The translations under genes and the position numbers were made by a program. A model generated the notes under the pieces. That model worked only from the letters and a program-made list of their open reading frames with translations, had not been told where the DNA came from and did no database searches. Below, piece by piece: positions 48,287 through 56,918 of a DNA stretch of 64,000 bases. The DNA comes from Pediococcus acidilactici (lineage in GTDB: Bacteria > Bacillota > Bacilli > Lactobacillales > Lactobacillaceae). Position 1 is the first letter of the stretch; every line of letters starts with the position of its first letter. The DNA is taken from contig CP103908.1 of the NCBI GenBank assembly GCA_024970065.1, positions 1,364,001-1,428,000 on the forward strand, in the 5' to 3' direction.

Positions 48287-49849
48287 TCAGTCTTCTTCAG
48301 CAATGCGCGCATGTGGGTTAGGATGCCTGCGTTGGAAATCAGCAATGCTATCATATTCTCCAGCAAGTTCATCCGTTAACCGAATCCAAATTGGCAGTAA
48401 TTCTCGATAAACCGCAAAATTTTCTTGGTTAGGGTGGTGTTGGTGAGTTACCCCTACCATTGATTTAACGGCGCTAAGATCATCAATAATTCCTAGACTC
48501 TTCATCCCGATTACCACTGCTCCTAAGGCCGAGCTTTCAAAACTTTCAGGAATGTTAACATCCTGTTCAAAAATATCTGCTAACATTTGCCGCCATAATT
48601 CACTGCGTGCGAATCCTCCGGTGGCTTGAATTGACTTTGGCTTGCCCGCAACCCCTTCAATCATCAGCATGACCATGTAGAGGTTGTAGACAATTCCCTC
48701 TAGTGCAGCCCGGACCATGTGTGCTCGAGTATGTTGCCGTGTAAGTCCAAAGAAACTTCCCCGCGCATTGGCATCCCAAATGGGAGCCCGCTCACCACCC
48801 AAATACGGGTGAAATAGTAATCCATCAGCTCCAGCGGGAATCTTAGCCGCAATGTCAGTTAAAATTTCGTACGAATTGACTTGCATCTGTTCTGCAGTAA
48901 TTTTTTCCGGAGAGAATAGTTGATCGCGAACCCACCGGAAAACAATTCCACCGTTGTTTACTGGTCCACCGACTACCCATTTGTTATCGTCGAGATAATA
49001 GGTAAACAACCGGCCACGCGGATCAACTACCGGATGATCCACAACTACCCGCACCGCGCCCGAGGTACCGATCGTGACCGCCAATACTCCTGGATCAATG
49101 GCGTTCACACCTAGATTACTTAAGGTCCCGTCACTAGCTCCTAAGATAAACGGAGTATCGGGATTAATTCCGGTCACCTCCGCGTAAGAACGGTCCATTC
49201 CCACTAACTGTTCTTCCGGGGTAACTAACTCGGGAAGTTGTTCCCGACTGATTCCAACGGTTTCTAAGGCTAAACTGTCCCAATCCTTTTCAAAAATATT
49301 AAATAAACCAGTTGCGTTTGCTAATGAATAGTCTTGGACGTATTTACCGTACAAGCGGAATAATACATAATCCTTGATTCCAATAAAGTGTTTAGCTTTT
49401 TTAAATAATTCTGGTTGGTCGTTTTTTAACCAAAGCAACTTAACCAACGGTGACATTGGGTGGGTTGGCACTCCCGTACGGGCGTATAACTTAGCACCTA
49501 AACCATTTTCTTTTAGTTCTTCAGCTTCTTGACTCGCCCGGTTGTCCGCCCATGTAATCACCCGGGTTAATGGTTGGTCGTTTTGGTCCATTAAAATCAA
49601 ACTGTGCATGGCGCTGGAGAACGAAACTCCGGCAATTTCATCGGCTGCAACGTGGCTTTTACGCATTACTTCCGTTAATCCACTGATTACCGCGTCAAAA
49701 ATTTCTTCTGGATCCTCTTCTGCCATGTCAGGTGTTTCTTGATACAAGGGGTATGGATTATTGGCGTATGCCACCGACTTGCCCTTTAAATCAAATAAAA
49801 CTACCTTAGTACTGGTGGTCCCCAAATCAACACCAATCATGTACTTCAT
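48287..49849 (-). CDS. gntK: gluconokinase, FGGY family
   Basis: Phosphorylates gluconate to 6-phosphogluconate. The 520-residue FGGY kinase has the N-terminal phosphate loop GVDLGTTSTKVVLFD, DMAEEDPEEIF, LGASDGTLSNLGVNA, IGTSGAVR and the C-terminal FGGY signature QATGGFARSELWRQMLADIF. ATG at 49847-49849 is preferred because GGGG is properly spaced from it; the in-frame ATG three codons upstream abuts that motif. It lies 12 bases after gnd. Gluconate rather than xylulose specificity rests on the gnd/gntP neighbours. Confidence 0.92.
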   Translation of the reverse strand: MKYMIGVDLGTTSTKVVLFDLKGKSVAYANNPYPLYQETPDMAEEDPEEIFDAVISGLTEVMRKSHVAADEIAGVSFSSAMHSLILMDQNDQPLTRVITWADNRASQEAEELKENGLGAKLYARTGVPTHPMSPLVKLLWLKNDQPELFKKAKHFIGIKDYVLFRLYGKYVQDYSLANATGLFNIFEKDWDSLALETVGISREQLPELVTPEEQLVGMDRSYAEVTGINPDTPFILGASDGTLSNLGVNAIDPGVLAVTIGTSGAVRVVVDHPVVDPRGRLFTYYLDDNKWVVGGPVNNGGIVFRWVRDQLFSPEKITAEQMQVNSYEILTDIAAKIPAGADGLLFHPYLGGERAPIWDANARGSFFGLTRQHTRAHMVRAALEGIVYNLYMVMLMIEGVAGKPKSIQATGGFARSELWRQMLADIFEQDVNIPESFESSALGAVVIGMKSLGIIDDLSAVKSMVGVTHQHHPNQENFAVYRELLPIWIRLTDELAGEYDSIADFQRRHPNPHARIAEED

Positions 49850-49861
49850 CTGTTTCATCCC

Positions 49862-50764
49862 CTACTTTTCCTGGTGGTCAACTGCATGGCCACCGAATTC
49901 ATTTCGTAATGCCGCAACTACTTTTCCAGTCATTGTATCGTCTTTTTCAGAGCGGTAACGCATCATCAGGGCGCTGGAAATTACCGGAGTAGGTACTCGG
50001 AGACGGAGTGCTTCTTGCACTGTCCAAGCTCCTTCCCCAGAACTGTGCATGACGCCTTTAATTTCGTCTAGGTCAGCGTCTTTGCTAAACGCGTCTTGGG
50101 CTAATTCCATAAGCCAGCTTCGAACCACCGAACCGTGGTTCCAAACTTTTGCCACCGCTTCGTTGTCATAATCAAATTGGCTTTCGCTTAAAACTTCAAA
50201 ACCTTCGCCGATTGCCTGCATCATGCCATACTCAATTCCATTATGCACCATTTTTAAGTAATGGCCTGAACCAGCTTCGCCAGTATAAAGGTAGCCATCT
50301 TCAGCGGCAATTGCTTTGAATAGGGGTTCAATTCGCCCAAAAATTTCTTTAGGTCCCCCAATCATAAAGTTACCATCATGACGTGCGCCAGCTTTTCCAC
50401 CGGAGGTTCCCACATCAAAGAAGTGAATTCCTTGTTCCTTTAAAATTTCTGCATGGCGAATCGAATCTTGATAAAATGAATTTCCACCATCAATTACGAC
50501 GTCATCTTCATCAAGCATCTCGCTTAGTTCCTTAATCGTTTCGTCGGTTGGTTTTCCAGCCGGTAGCATTGACCAAACGACCCGGGGCTGCTTTAATCCC
50601 TTTACTAGTGATTGAAGATCGGTAACCGTCTTGACTTGGGCATCTGCGGCTGATTGCCGTGCCTTAGCAAATAGATCAAAAGCAACCACCTCAATTTGGT
50701 GGTCACGCATATTCTTAGCTAAGTTAAGTCCCATCTTGCCTAACCCAATTAATCCAATTTCCAT
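49862..50764 (-). CDS. gnd: 6-phosphogluconate dehydrogenase, decarboxylating, short form
   Basis: Oxidises 6-phosphogluconate to ribulose 5-phosphate and CO2. The 300-residue protein has the dinucleotide loop GLIGLGKMGLNLAKNM (4-19), the substrate motif GTSGGKAGARHDGNFMIGG and the catalytic-type KMVHNGIEYGMMQ. Its length marks the short (GntZ/YqeC-like) class, which is often NAD-dependent. It is the first gene of the gluconate operon and divergent from the RpiR regulator, with a cre-like site over its -35. Confidence 0.94.
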   Translation of the reverse strand: MEIGLIGLGKMGLNLAKNMRDHQIEVVAFDLFAKARQSAADAQVKTVTDLQSLVKGLKQPRVVWSMLPAGKPTDETIKELSEMLDEDDVVIDGGNSFYQDSIRHAEILKEQGIHFFDVGTSGGKAGARHDGNFMIGGPKEIFGRIEPLFKAIAAEDGYLYTGEAGSGHYLKMVHNGIEYGMMQAIGEGFEVLSESQFDYDNEAVAKVWNHGSVVRSWLMELAQDAFSKDADLDEIKGVMHSSGEGAWTVQEALRLRVPTPVISSALMMRYRSEKDDTMTGKVVAALRNEFGGHAVDHQEK

Positions 50765-50806
50765 AAATAACCCCTCGCTTATCTTCTTATAATTAATTCC
50801 ATATCC

Positions 50807-50845
50807 ATTCTATGAAAATTTTTTACATAAATCAAGCGCTTTCAT
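50807..50845 (-). promoter_or_regulatory. promoter of the gluconate operon with overlapping cre-like site
   Basis: Minus-strand -35 TTGATT (50830-50835), 17-base spacer, -10 TAGAAT (50807-50812). The site ATCAAGCGCTTTCAT (50831-50845, plus strand) matches the cre consensus except for one base and covers the -35, which implies CcpA repression on preferred sugars. Confidence 0.65.
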
Positions 50846-50918
50846 GAAATTATTTTTCTGGAGTCGATTTAGTGATATACTGAACATAATAAGTAAACTT
50901 GATGGGAGTATTTAGATA

Positions 50919-51761
50919 ATGTCAAATTTTGCGTTACGTATTCAAGCATGCCAAATTAACTTTAGTGATAAAGAACGCCAGCTGGCAACGTTTCTCTTAA
51001 AAAACCAAAGCAAAATCAGCCACGCCACCATTTCTGAGCTGAGCAAAATGACCAACGTTTCTACCGCAACTATCTCGCGTTTCGCCAAAAATCTAGGCTT
51101 TAAAAACTTTCAGGAACTAAAACTCAGCTTGGCCCAGACCGAAAATCCCGATAACCTCTTTGCGGAAATCAGCCCAGACGATTCGCCACTTACCGTAACC
51201 GAAAAAGTCTTTGCTGCTAACGTAGATGCTTTAAAAGCAACCGTTAAGGCACTTAGTGAAAATGACTTATCTGCTTGCGTCCAACTTTTACTAAACGCCC
51301 AGCAGGTCGGTATTTTTGGCCTTGGAGCAAGTAACATCGTGGCCCTAGACGGCTACCACAAATTCTTGCGTACTCCGTTAGATGTGGTTTACGCAAATGA
51401 TTTCCACATGCAAATCATGGCGGCAACCCGACTCACCGCGAAGGACGTAATGCTATTAATTTCACACTCGGGTGAAGATCGTGACGCCATCGCCCTGGCC
51501 AAGTTAGCACAACAACACCAGGTCCCCCTAATTCTAATCACCAGTTCTGCTAATTCTACCCTTGCTAAGATGGCGGACATCACCTTAATTTCGGTTGCCG
51601 AAGAAGCGTTGTACCGGTCCGAAGCCCTCCACGCATTAATTGCTCAGATGAGCATTGTTGACGCCCTTTTTATGTCGGTAGCAATTAAAACTAACCACAA
51701 AATTGCTTTGAAGATCCACCAAGAAATTAAGAAGACCCGTAATAACGACCATTGGTTTTGA
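50919..51761 (+). CDS. RpiR/MurR-family transcriptional regulator
   Basis: A 280-residue regulator with an N-terminal HTH_6 domain (about 1-77; ATISELSKMTNVSTATISRFAKNLGF in part) and a C-terminal SIS sugar-phosphate-binding domain (about 110-250; GLGASNIVALDGYHK, LLISHSGEDRDAI). It is divergent from gnd-gntK-gntP and probably controls them in response to 6-phosphogluconate or a related phosphosugar. GGGAG lies 10 bases before the ATG and an extended -10 (TGATATACT, 50873-50881) upstream. Confidence 0.92.
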   Translation: MSNFALRIQACQINFSDKERQLATFLLKNQSKISHATISELSKMTNVSTATISRFAKNLGFKNFQELKLSLAQTENPDNLFAEISPDDSPLTVTEKVFAANVDALKATVKALSENDLSACVQLLLNAQQVGIFGLGASNIVALDGYHKFLRTPLDVVYANDFHMQIMAATRLTAKDVMLLISHSGEDRDAIALAKLAQQHQVPLILITSSANSTLAKMADITLISVAEEALYRSEALHALIAQMSIVDALFMSVAIKTNHKIALKIHQEIKKTRNNDHWF

Positions 51762-51767
51762 AAGCAA

Positions 51768-51832
51768 ATAAAAAGCACTAATTATTTTCGTTTCGGTACT
51801 TTTGAAACGAAAACAATTAGCGCTTTTTTAGT
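51768..51832. terminator. bidirectional terminator between rpiR-type gene and the 78-residue gene
   Basis: A long stem (about 51770-51795 with 51804-51829) flanked by A and T runs. The stop codon of the minus-strand gene lies inside its edge. Confidence 0.9.
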
Positions 51833-52064
51833 CGAGCCGTAATCCTTCAAGCGCCTTAACCAACATTTCGCGGTCCGCCTTCTTGAAAAATTTAAATTGG
51901 CTTGCTTCTAATTCATTAAATTCTTCAATCAACATGTACGCCGTTAAATAGCGCTTTAAAGCATCTTTGCTTACCCGGACATCGTCGGGGTTGTCTAACT
52001 TAGAGCCGCTGACTACTGCCAAAGCAAATTCATTGGGGTTAATCTTAATTTTTTTATCAGCCAT
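51828..52064 (-). CDS. uncharacterised 78-residue protein
   Basis: I do not recognise the family. The product is charged, soluble and lacks a signal peptide; the C-terminal half (ASQFKFFKKADREMLVKALEGLRLD in part) looks helical. AAGGAG lies 8 bases before the ATG, a consensus promoter lies upstream and a strong terminator follows, so it is a genuine single-gene unit. It lies between the gluconate genes and the accessory Sec locus without an obvious link to either. Confidence 0.75.
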   Translation of the reverse strand: MADKKIKINPNEFALAVVSGSKLDNPDDVRVSKDALKRYLTAYMLIEEFNELEASQFKFFKKADREMLVKALEGLRLD

Positions 52065-52102
52065 CCCGCATTCTCCTTAACGTATATTTTTTGACCTCCG
52101 GT

Positions 52103-52131
52103 ATTATATTCCTTAACTTTGCACTTTTCAA
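52103..52131 (-). promoter_or_regulatory. promoter of the 78-residue gene
   Basis: Minus-strand -35 TTGAAA (52126-52131), 17-base spacer and consensus -10 TATAAT (52103-52108). It lies right after the terminator of the accessory Sec operon. Confidence 0.75.
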
Positions 52132-52137
52132 GCACCA

Positions 52138-52182
52138 TATAAAAAAGTGGGCAATCCTGACCAATCAAGGATTGCACCACTC
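52138..52182 (-). terminator. terminator of the accessory Sec operon
   Basis: On the minus strand GTGGTGCAATCC pairs with GGATTGCCCAC (one mismatch) and is followed by six T, just after gtfB. Confidence 0.88.
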
Positions 52183-52188
52183 GTTAAT

Positions 52189-53037
52189 TTATTGTTTAGG
52201 TTCAACTTTGGAAACGTCTAAGCCTAAATCAAGCATTTTCTGGTAGTCTTCACTACTTACCACTACGTGTTGAACGTAGTCAATTTCATCTTCCATAATT
52301 AACTTCAGATTTCCCTTTAACTGATCCCCATCAAAGGCCGGTTCTTCTAAGTAAAGGGTATTTTCAGATTGAGTATCCTTTAGAGCATCTAATTCGATAC
52401 CTAGATAAGTAATTCCCACTTTATCTCCGGGTTTTACAATTTTAGCAACTTGCGCTGCCTGAAATTGACTCATATTATCGTATTGTTCAATAATTTTCCT
52501 AGTTTTCGGATTTTCTACCGTAATCAGGTTCATTGCTCCTTCGTAGAAGAAAAAACGTAACCGGACGTCTCGATTGTCATCAAAGAAATCAATTTCCTGG
52601 ACATTATCTTTAAAGTAGAAAATATTGCTAAAAAGTTTGCCATCAAAAGTGTATTCTTCAACCATATCACGAGTTCCATCTGCATTGAAGAATTTGATAT
52701 CTTGTACTAAACGGCGAGAACGGGGAAAGACCCGCATTTCTCCAATCACCGCTCCCTCCTTAACAAGGGTAATAACTCCATCCCGGTTCATGATAATTTC
52801 GACGCCTTCTACGGTATCTACTTTATCAAAAAATAGTGAACTATTTTCATCGTACGTTCTTTTAGTAACGTAATCAACGATATTTATTATTTTCGGATAT
52901 TCTTCTTTTCTTAAACGGACAAAAAGTGGTTCTGGAAATAAGGTTATTAAAGTACTGTCGTTCTTTTTCGCGCGTTCTTTTTGAGATTCCCAATTATCCG
53001 TTCCTGGGCGTAAGGCACTTACCAACTCATAGTTCAT
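52189..53037 (-). CDS. gtfB: GtfB-like partner of GtfA, short form
   Basis: Probable non-catalytic chaperone subunit of the GtfAB O-GlcNAc transferase that starts glycosylation of serine-rich repeat proteins. The 282-residue product has the beta-meander (DUF1975-like) region seen in GtfA/GtfB proteins (about 75-200: EMRVFPRSRRLVQDIKFF, DMVEEYTFDGKLFSNIFYF). Streptococcal GtfB is about 440 residues, so a large part of the second Rossmann-like half is missing; no frameshift is seen and a terminator follows. It overlaps gtfA by 11 bases. GtfB identity is inferred mainly from position. Confidence 0.65.
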   Translation of the reverse strand: MNYELVSALRPGTDNWESQKERAKKNDSTLITLFPEPLFVRLRKEEYPKIINIVDYVTKRTYDENSSLFFDKVDTVEGVEIIMNRDGVITLVKEGAVIGEMRVFPRSRRLVQDIKFFNADGTRDMVEEYTFDGKLFSNIFYFKDNVQEIDFFDDNRDVRLRFFFYEGAMNLITVENPKTRKIIEQYDNMSQFQAAQVAKIVKPGDKVGITYLGIELDALKDTQSENTLYLEEPAFDGDQLKGNLKLIMEDEIDYVQHVVVSSEDYQKMLDLGLDVSKVEPKQ

Positions 53038-54472
53038 TAATCAAATTCCTCCATTTATCAGCAATGACGTGATCACGATAGTTTTCAACAGACTTGAAGA
53101 TGTCGTCTTTCATTTCTTTGATATCTCGGTCCATTAATTTTTGAATTCCCTTTTCTAATTGGCTGACGTCAAAATCCAGATCTTGACGTTTAAAGGTCAT
53201 CAAGTAACCATTTTTACCATCTTCAATTAGCTCTAAAGCACCAAATCTTGCGGCAAAAGTAACTACTGGCAATCCAGCATTTAACGCTTCGATATAAGTT
53301 AAGCCAAATCCTTCAGAGAAGGAAGCCGAAACAAAGGCATCGTATTTAGGATAAACTTCGTCAGCATGATGAGTTAACCCACGCATCTTAATATATTTTT
53401 TAGCCTGAACCTTTTCAATTAATTCTTTTAATTTCTTTTCTTCTTCGCCAGCACCATAGATATCTAAACTAACTTTACATCCTTGTTTATGCAGGTTAGC
53501 CACTGCTTTAACAATTAAATCAATATGTTTTTCCGAAGCAAGTCGTGAAATTGTAATTAATTTAAACTCTTTATGTGGAATTTCCTTGACCTGTTTAATT
53601 TCATCATCCACTCCTCCTACGGGAATGGTAGCAATTTCCGCTTGTTTATCTGGAAAATCAATCAGTAAGTCTTTTCTTTGGAGTTCGGTAGCGACCACCA
53701 TCCGGTCAATCCGATCCATATGAGTAAGCACGTATTCATAGTAATTATTCCAGAACGGTGCTTTAGGATCATCACGGTCAGCTAAGTGATCCGCATGAAT
53801 GATTTCCACTAATTTCCGGTTTGGGTTTGGTAAGGTGTCGTCCATCAAAGCAACTTCATTCGTTTCTCCACGGTCTAAAATGAAGACGTTTTTTCCAGAA
53901 TATAACCGTTCGATTTGATGTAAGAAATATCTCCGAAATTGCATTGAATTAGGGAAAAAAAGCTCTCCAGGCTGATTATATAGATGAATGTTTATAGTTT
54001 GATTTCCCCGATCATCATGAGGATCTTGCAAAAATTCAAACGAAACCTTGCGCAAATTAGTCTCTGCATCGTACAGCTCTACACGGTCAATCCTAACCAA
54101 CAAAGGTGGGTTCTTTTTAGGGTTAGCGTGCTTCACGTAATGACGGACAACTCGGATTCCAGCTGAAGTAACTTTATTTTCTAACCGTAAGGTATTGGTA
54201 CTATCAACTACATTTTCACTTCTTACCTTAGTACGTTTTGCTAACCCCTCAAGTGCGTACTTATCGCCATGAACAAAGTATTCCCAAATATTGATAACTT
54301 GATCATCACGGATTCCCCACTTATCCATCGCTTCGTGTAAGTTATCCACCAATGCCATGAAGATAAACTTATAATCTAAGTTAGCTTGGTCAAAACGTTT
54401 TGCACGGTAAAACTGAGCATGTTCCACCCCAGAATTACCAATTCCCATTGCTTCATTAATAAAAAAATTCAT
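53027..54472 (-). CDS. gtfA: GtfA, accessory Sec system glycosyltransferase
   Basis: Catalytic subunit that transfers GlcNAc to serine/threonine of serine-rich repeat adhesins in the cytoplasm. The 481-residue protein begins with a substrate-binding segment (GIGNSGVEHAQFYRAKRFD, 11-29), has the inserted beta-meander domain (about 95-190) and ends with a GT-B GT4 domain: KLITISRLASEKHIDLIVKA and the EGFGLTYIEALNAGLPVV nucleotide-sugar motif (near residue 400). GGAGG precedes the ATG. It follows asp3 by 42 bases. Confidence 0.9.
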   Translation of the reverse strand: MNFFINEAMGIGNSGVEHAQFYRAKRFDQANLDYKFIFMALVDNLHEAMDKWGIRDDQVINIWEYFVHGDKYALEGLAKRTKVRSENVVDSTNTLRLENKVTSAGIRVVRHYVKHANPKKNPPLLVRIDRVELYDAETNLRKVSFEFLQDPHDDRGNQTINIHLYNQPGELFFPNSMQFRRYFLHQIERLYSGKNVFILDRGETNEVALMDDTLPNPNRKLVEIIHADHLADRDDPKAPFWNNYYEYVLTHMDRIDRMVVATELQRKDLLIDFPDKQAEIATIPVGGVDDEIKQVKEIPHKEFKLITISRLASEKHIDLIVKAVANLHKQGCKVSLDIYGAGEEEKKLKELIEKVQAKKYIKMRGLTHHADEVYPKYDAFVSASFSEGFGLTYIEALNAGLPVVTFAARFGALELIEDGKNGYLMTFKRQDLDFDVSQLEKGIQKLMDRDIKEMKDDIFKSVENYRDHVIADKWRNLINEL

Positions 54473-54514
54473 GTTTTTCCTCCAAAAATATAAGGCTCTA
54501 AATTAGATTTACTT

Positions 54515-55327
54515 TTAACGCCGATAAAAATGCAATATTTTTGCCAGCTCAATGGTTGTATATTTTTCTACCGCCGTTAACCGTTCTTCTTGCGAAGAAA
54601 GCAAAATAGTGTCTGGCGACAAAGCATCAAACTTCATTTTATTATTCTTTACTATCTCTCCAAACGACTTAAATATCTCAGAAATTTTTTCCCGAAGTTG
54701 CTGGTCTTGCCAATTGGCTCGACTGTCAAATTCAATAAAAATCCGTAAAACGTTCTTTTTCCCTAAATAAGATTCTGAATATACCAATCGGCTACGTAGG
54801 TAAACTTCAACTTTTTCAAAGAACGAGTCCTGTTGATTCCACACACAAACAGTGTTTATATTGTCGTTGATTGTCGCAACTTTAAAATCACTATCAGCGG
54901 GTTTAATCGTCAATTCTTCGAATTCTAAGGATTTATTATTCAAATTAACCAAACTAATACGGTAATGATCCATCTCTTCAGGTACTTCGAATTCGCCATC
55001 TAGGTCGATTGTAAGGGGACCGTCAATAATTTCGCCCTTAATATCAAAAAAATCTAGCTGAACTTGCACGGATTCATCGGGAATTACTTTTGCTTTAGTA
55101 TTAACCTGGTATTTACCCTTTCTTCTTAAGAGCGGTAACTGGGAAAATTCAGGACTACCGTCTACATTAAGAGCATATTTGGACATCCAACTATAAATTC
55201 GTTGCCCTGGACTCATTCGTTCATTATTGAAATATATCTTTCCATTTTGATAATTAATCACCGAACCAAAGCTATACGTGTTGTTCATATGGATTGGCCA
55301 TCTAATTACAAAACAATTACTCGTCAT
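54515..55327 (-). CDS. asp3: Asp3, accessory Sec system protein, long form
   Basis: Component of the Asp1-Asp2-Asp3 complex that delivers glycosylated preprotein to SecA2. The 270-residue product contains the Asp3 core near the N-terminus (IYFNNERMSPGQRIYSWMSKY, RKGKYQVNTKAKVIPDESVQVQLDFFD in part). Streptococcal Asp3 is about 150 residues, so the C-terminal half (from about 165) is an extension without recognised motifs. The ATG at 55325-55327 has AGGAGG 9 bases upstream and overlaps asp2 by 11 bases. Confidence 0.82.
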   Translation of the reverse strand: MTSNCFVIRWPIHMNNTYSFGSVINYQNGKIYFNNERMSPGQRIYSWMSKYALNVDGSPEFSQLPLLRRKGKYQVNTKAKVIPDESVQVQLDFFDIKGEIIDGPLTIDLDGEFEVPEEMDHYRISLVNLNNKSLEFEELTIKPADSDFKVATINDNINTVCVWNQQDSFFEKVEVYLRSRLVYSESYLGKKNVLRIFIEFDSRANWQDQQLREKISEIFKSFGEIVKNNKMKFDALSPDTILLSSQEERLTAVEKYTTIELAKILHFYRR

Positions 55328-56918
55328 CTTCATCAGCCTCCTGCGGGCTAAAGTCACGGCCATAGTTAGTTATTAAAACATTCCGATATTGGTTTAAAAA
55401 CCAAACAACTAAGGCATTAGTCTGATCATTATGCCGTCCCGTAAAACCTTTATGAATAACCCGAGACGTTGGTGAGTGCTTGCGCAGAAAACTATCCAAC
55501 TTATCAAAGGCCATCCCATCGTAGTCGTCTTCTTTCATATAAACAATTACAAAATTAGTCTTTGAGTGATCATGTTTAGTAAACGAATTCCAGAAAAGAT
55601 CGTTAGCCTGCTTAATATTTTCATCAGCAATACCACCGGTTAAGCGTAGCACCACGTCTAATGAGGTTGGAAAATTATTCGGACGGTTGATCCGTTCATT
55701 AGCAGCAATTTCACCTAAGCTTGTCAATGGTTTACCAACAATCACCCAGTCGGGATTGATAAAAGATGAATAATATAACGCGGCATAAGTCCCCATTGAA
55801 AGGCCAGATAAAATTACCTCATTCGATTTGAAACCTAGTTTTTTCAAAGTTGACTGGATAAGATTAATAATTTGACTTTCTAATTTTTCGCCCCCAACGT
55901 AAAACGATCCTCCTAAAATTCGAGACTCTTGAATTAAAAGGGTAGGGGCCTTTAAATTACGCATCATAAACATTCCTTCAACCCCTGGATTAAAACGAAA
56001 TCCAGAAAAGTAAACCATCAAAGGCGGTTTAAAATCACCTGGGTCAAAGTAATGGTATAAAGGTTCTCCCATCGCTTCGTCGTCAATTTCGACATCTTCT
56101 CCAATTAGTAAAGTACCTCGTCCACTACGGCTTTGATTTACAGTGATAGCTTCCATCGTCAGATCAATATTTTTTCCCTTTACTAATAGCTCAACGAGAA
56201 TGTAAGCCCCATTATGATCAACATCTAAAGAGATTAAATCTTTCAAACTATCATTATCCACTTCTGTACTGTAATAAATTTGACTATTAATCGCACTAAT
56301 CAACGAAACCCGCAAACGAACGTTAGTAGTTGGGGTATTTCGCTTAAATTCCGTACGAATTTCCCAAATGGTATTTTTAGCAACCCCAAGGATACTTCCC
56401 CAACTAGCTACCCTTTGATAGTCCTCAACATCATTATCTATAATTTCTAGATAATTATGTCCCAATTGTTTTATGGTTCCTTTAAAATTCGGGTCAAACT
56501 GGATATTATCAAAGTCAAATTTATAACCGAGCGAACCATTATAAAACACTTCGTTGAGTTGCTTTGCTAACTCTTCTACGTTTTGAAAACTAATAAATTG
56601 AGCGTTCTTTAAATGAAGCGCCTGGATAGCTTCCGCGGAAAGCTCTGTTCGGTCATCAATTATGATGTTATTAGCTGGTAATTGTTTCAAAAAAGAACTT
56701 TGCTCCGCTTGTAAATACTCTGTTTGAGTAATTAAAAATAAATCGTGACGGAAAGCTAAGTTAAACTCTTCTTTAATTAGGAGTTTGTTTTTTCCTTTTC
56801 CAATTGGTTGATTTCGGTCCTCAAACGGAACGTCATATATTTCAAATTTTTCACTAATTAGTTCTGCTAATCCTTTAATTTCGGGTCCCAGATGTATAAT
56901 TCTACCTTTGGTTATCAT
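55317..56918 (-). CDS. asp2: Asp2, accessory Sec system acyltransferase-like protein
   Basis: Asp2 is needed for export and, in streptococci, O-acetylates GlcNAc on the adhesin. The 533-residue protein has an N-terminal Asp2-specific region, a central beta-rich part and a C-terminal alpha/beta-hydrolase-type domain with nucleophile motif GLSMG (372-376, Ser374) and candidate catalytic Asp/His further on (SRVIHKGFTGRHNDQTNAL near 498). It overlaps asp1 by 17 bases and asp3 by 11, indicating tight coupling. Confidence 0.9.
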   Translation of the reverse strand: MITKGRIIHLGPEIKGLAELISEKFEIYDVPFEDRNQPIGKGKNKLLIKEEFNLAFRHDLFLITQTEYLQAEQSSFLKQLPANNIIIDDRTELSAEAIQALHLKNAQFISFQNVEELAKQLNEVFYNGSLGYKFDFDNIQFDPNFKGTIKQLGHNYLEIIDNDVEDYQRVASWGSILGVAKNTIWEIRTEFKRNTPTTNVRLRVSLISAINSQIYYSTEVDNDSLKDLISLDVDHNGAYILVELLVKGKNIDLTMEAITVNQSRSGRGTLLIGEDVEIDDEAMGEPLYHYFDPGDFKPPLMVYFSGFRFNPGVEGMFMMRNLKAPTLLIQESRILGGSFYVGGEKLESQIINLIQSTLKKLGFKSNEVILSGLSMGTYAALYYSSFINPDWVIVGKPLTSLGEIAANERINRPNNFPTSLDVVLRLTGGIADENIKQANDLFWNSFTKHDHSKTNFVIVYMKEDDYDGMAFDKLDSFLRKHSPTSRVIHKGFTGRHNDQTNALVVWFLNQYRNVLITNYGRDFSPQEADEDDE

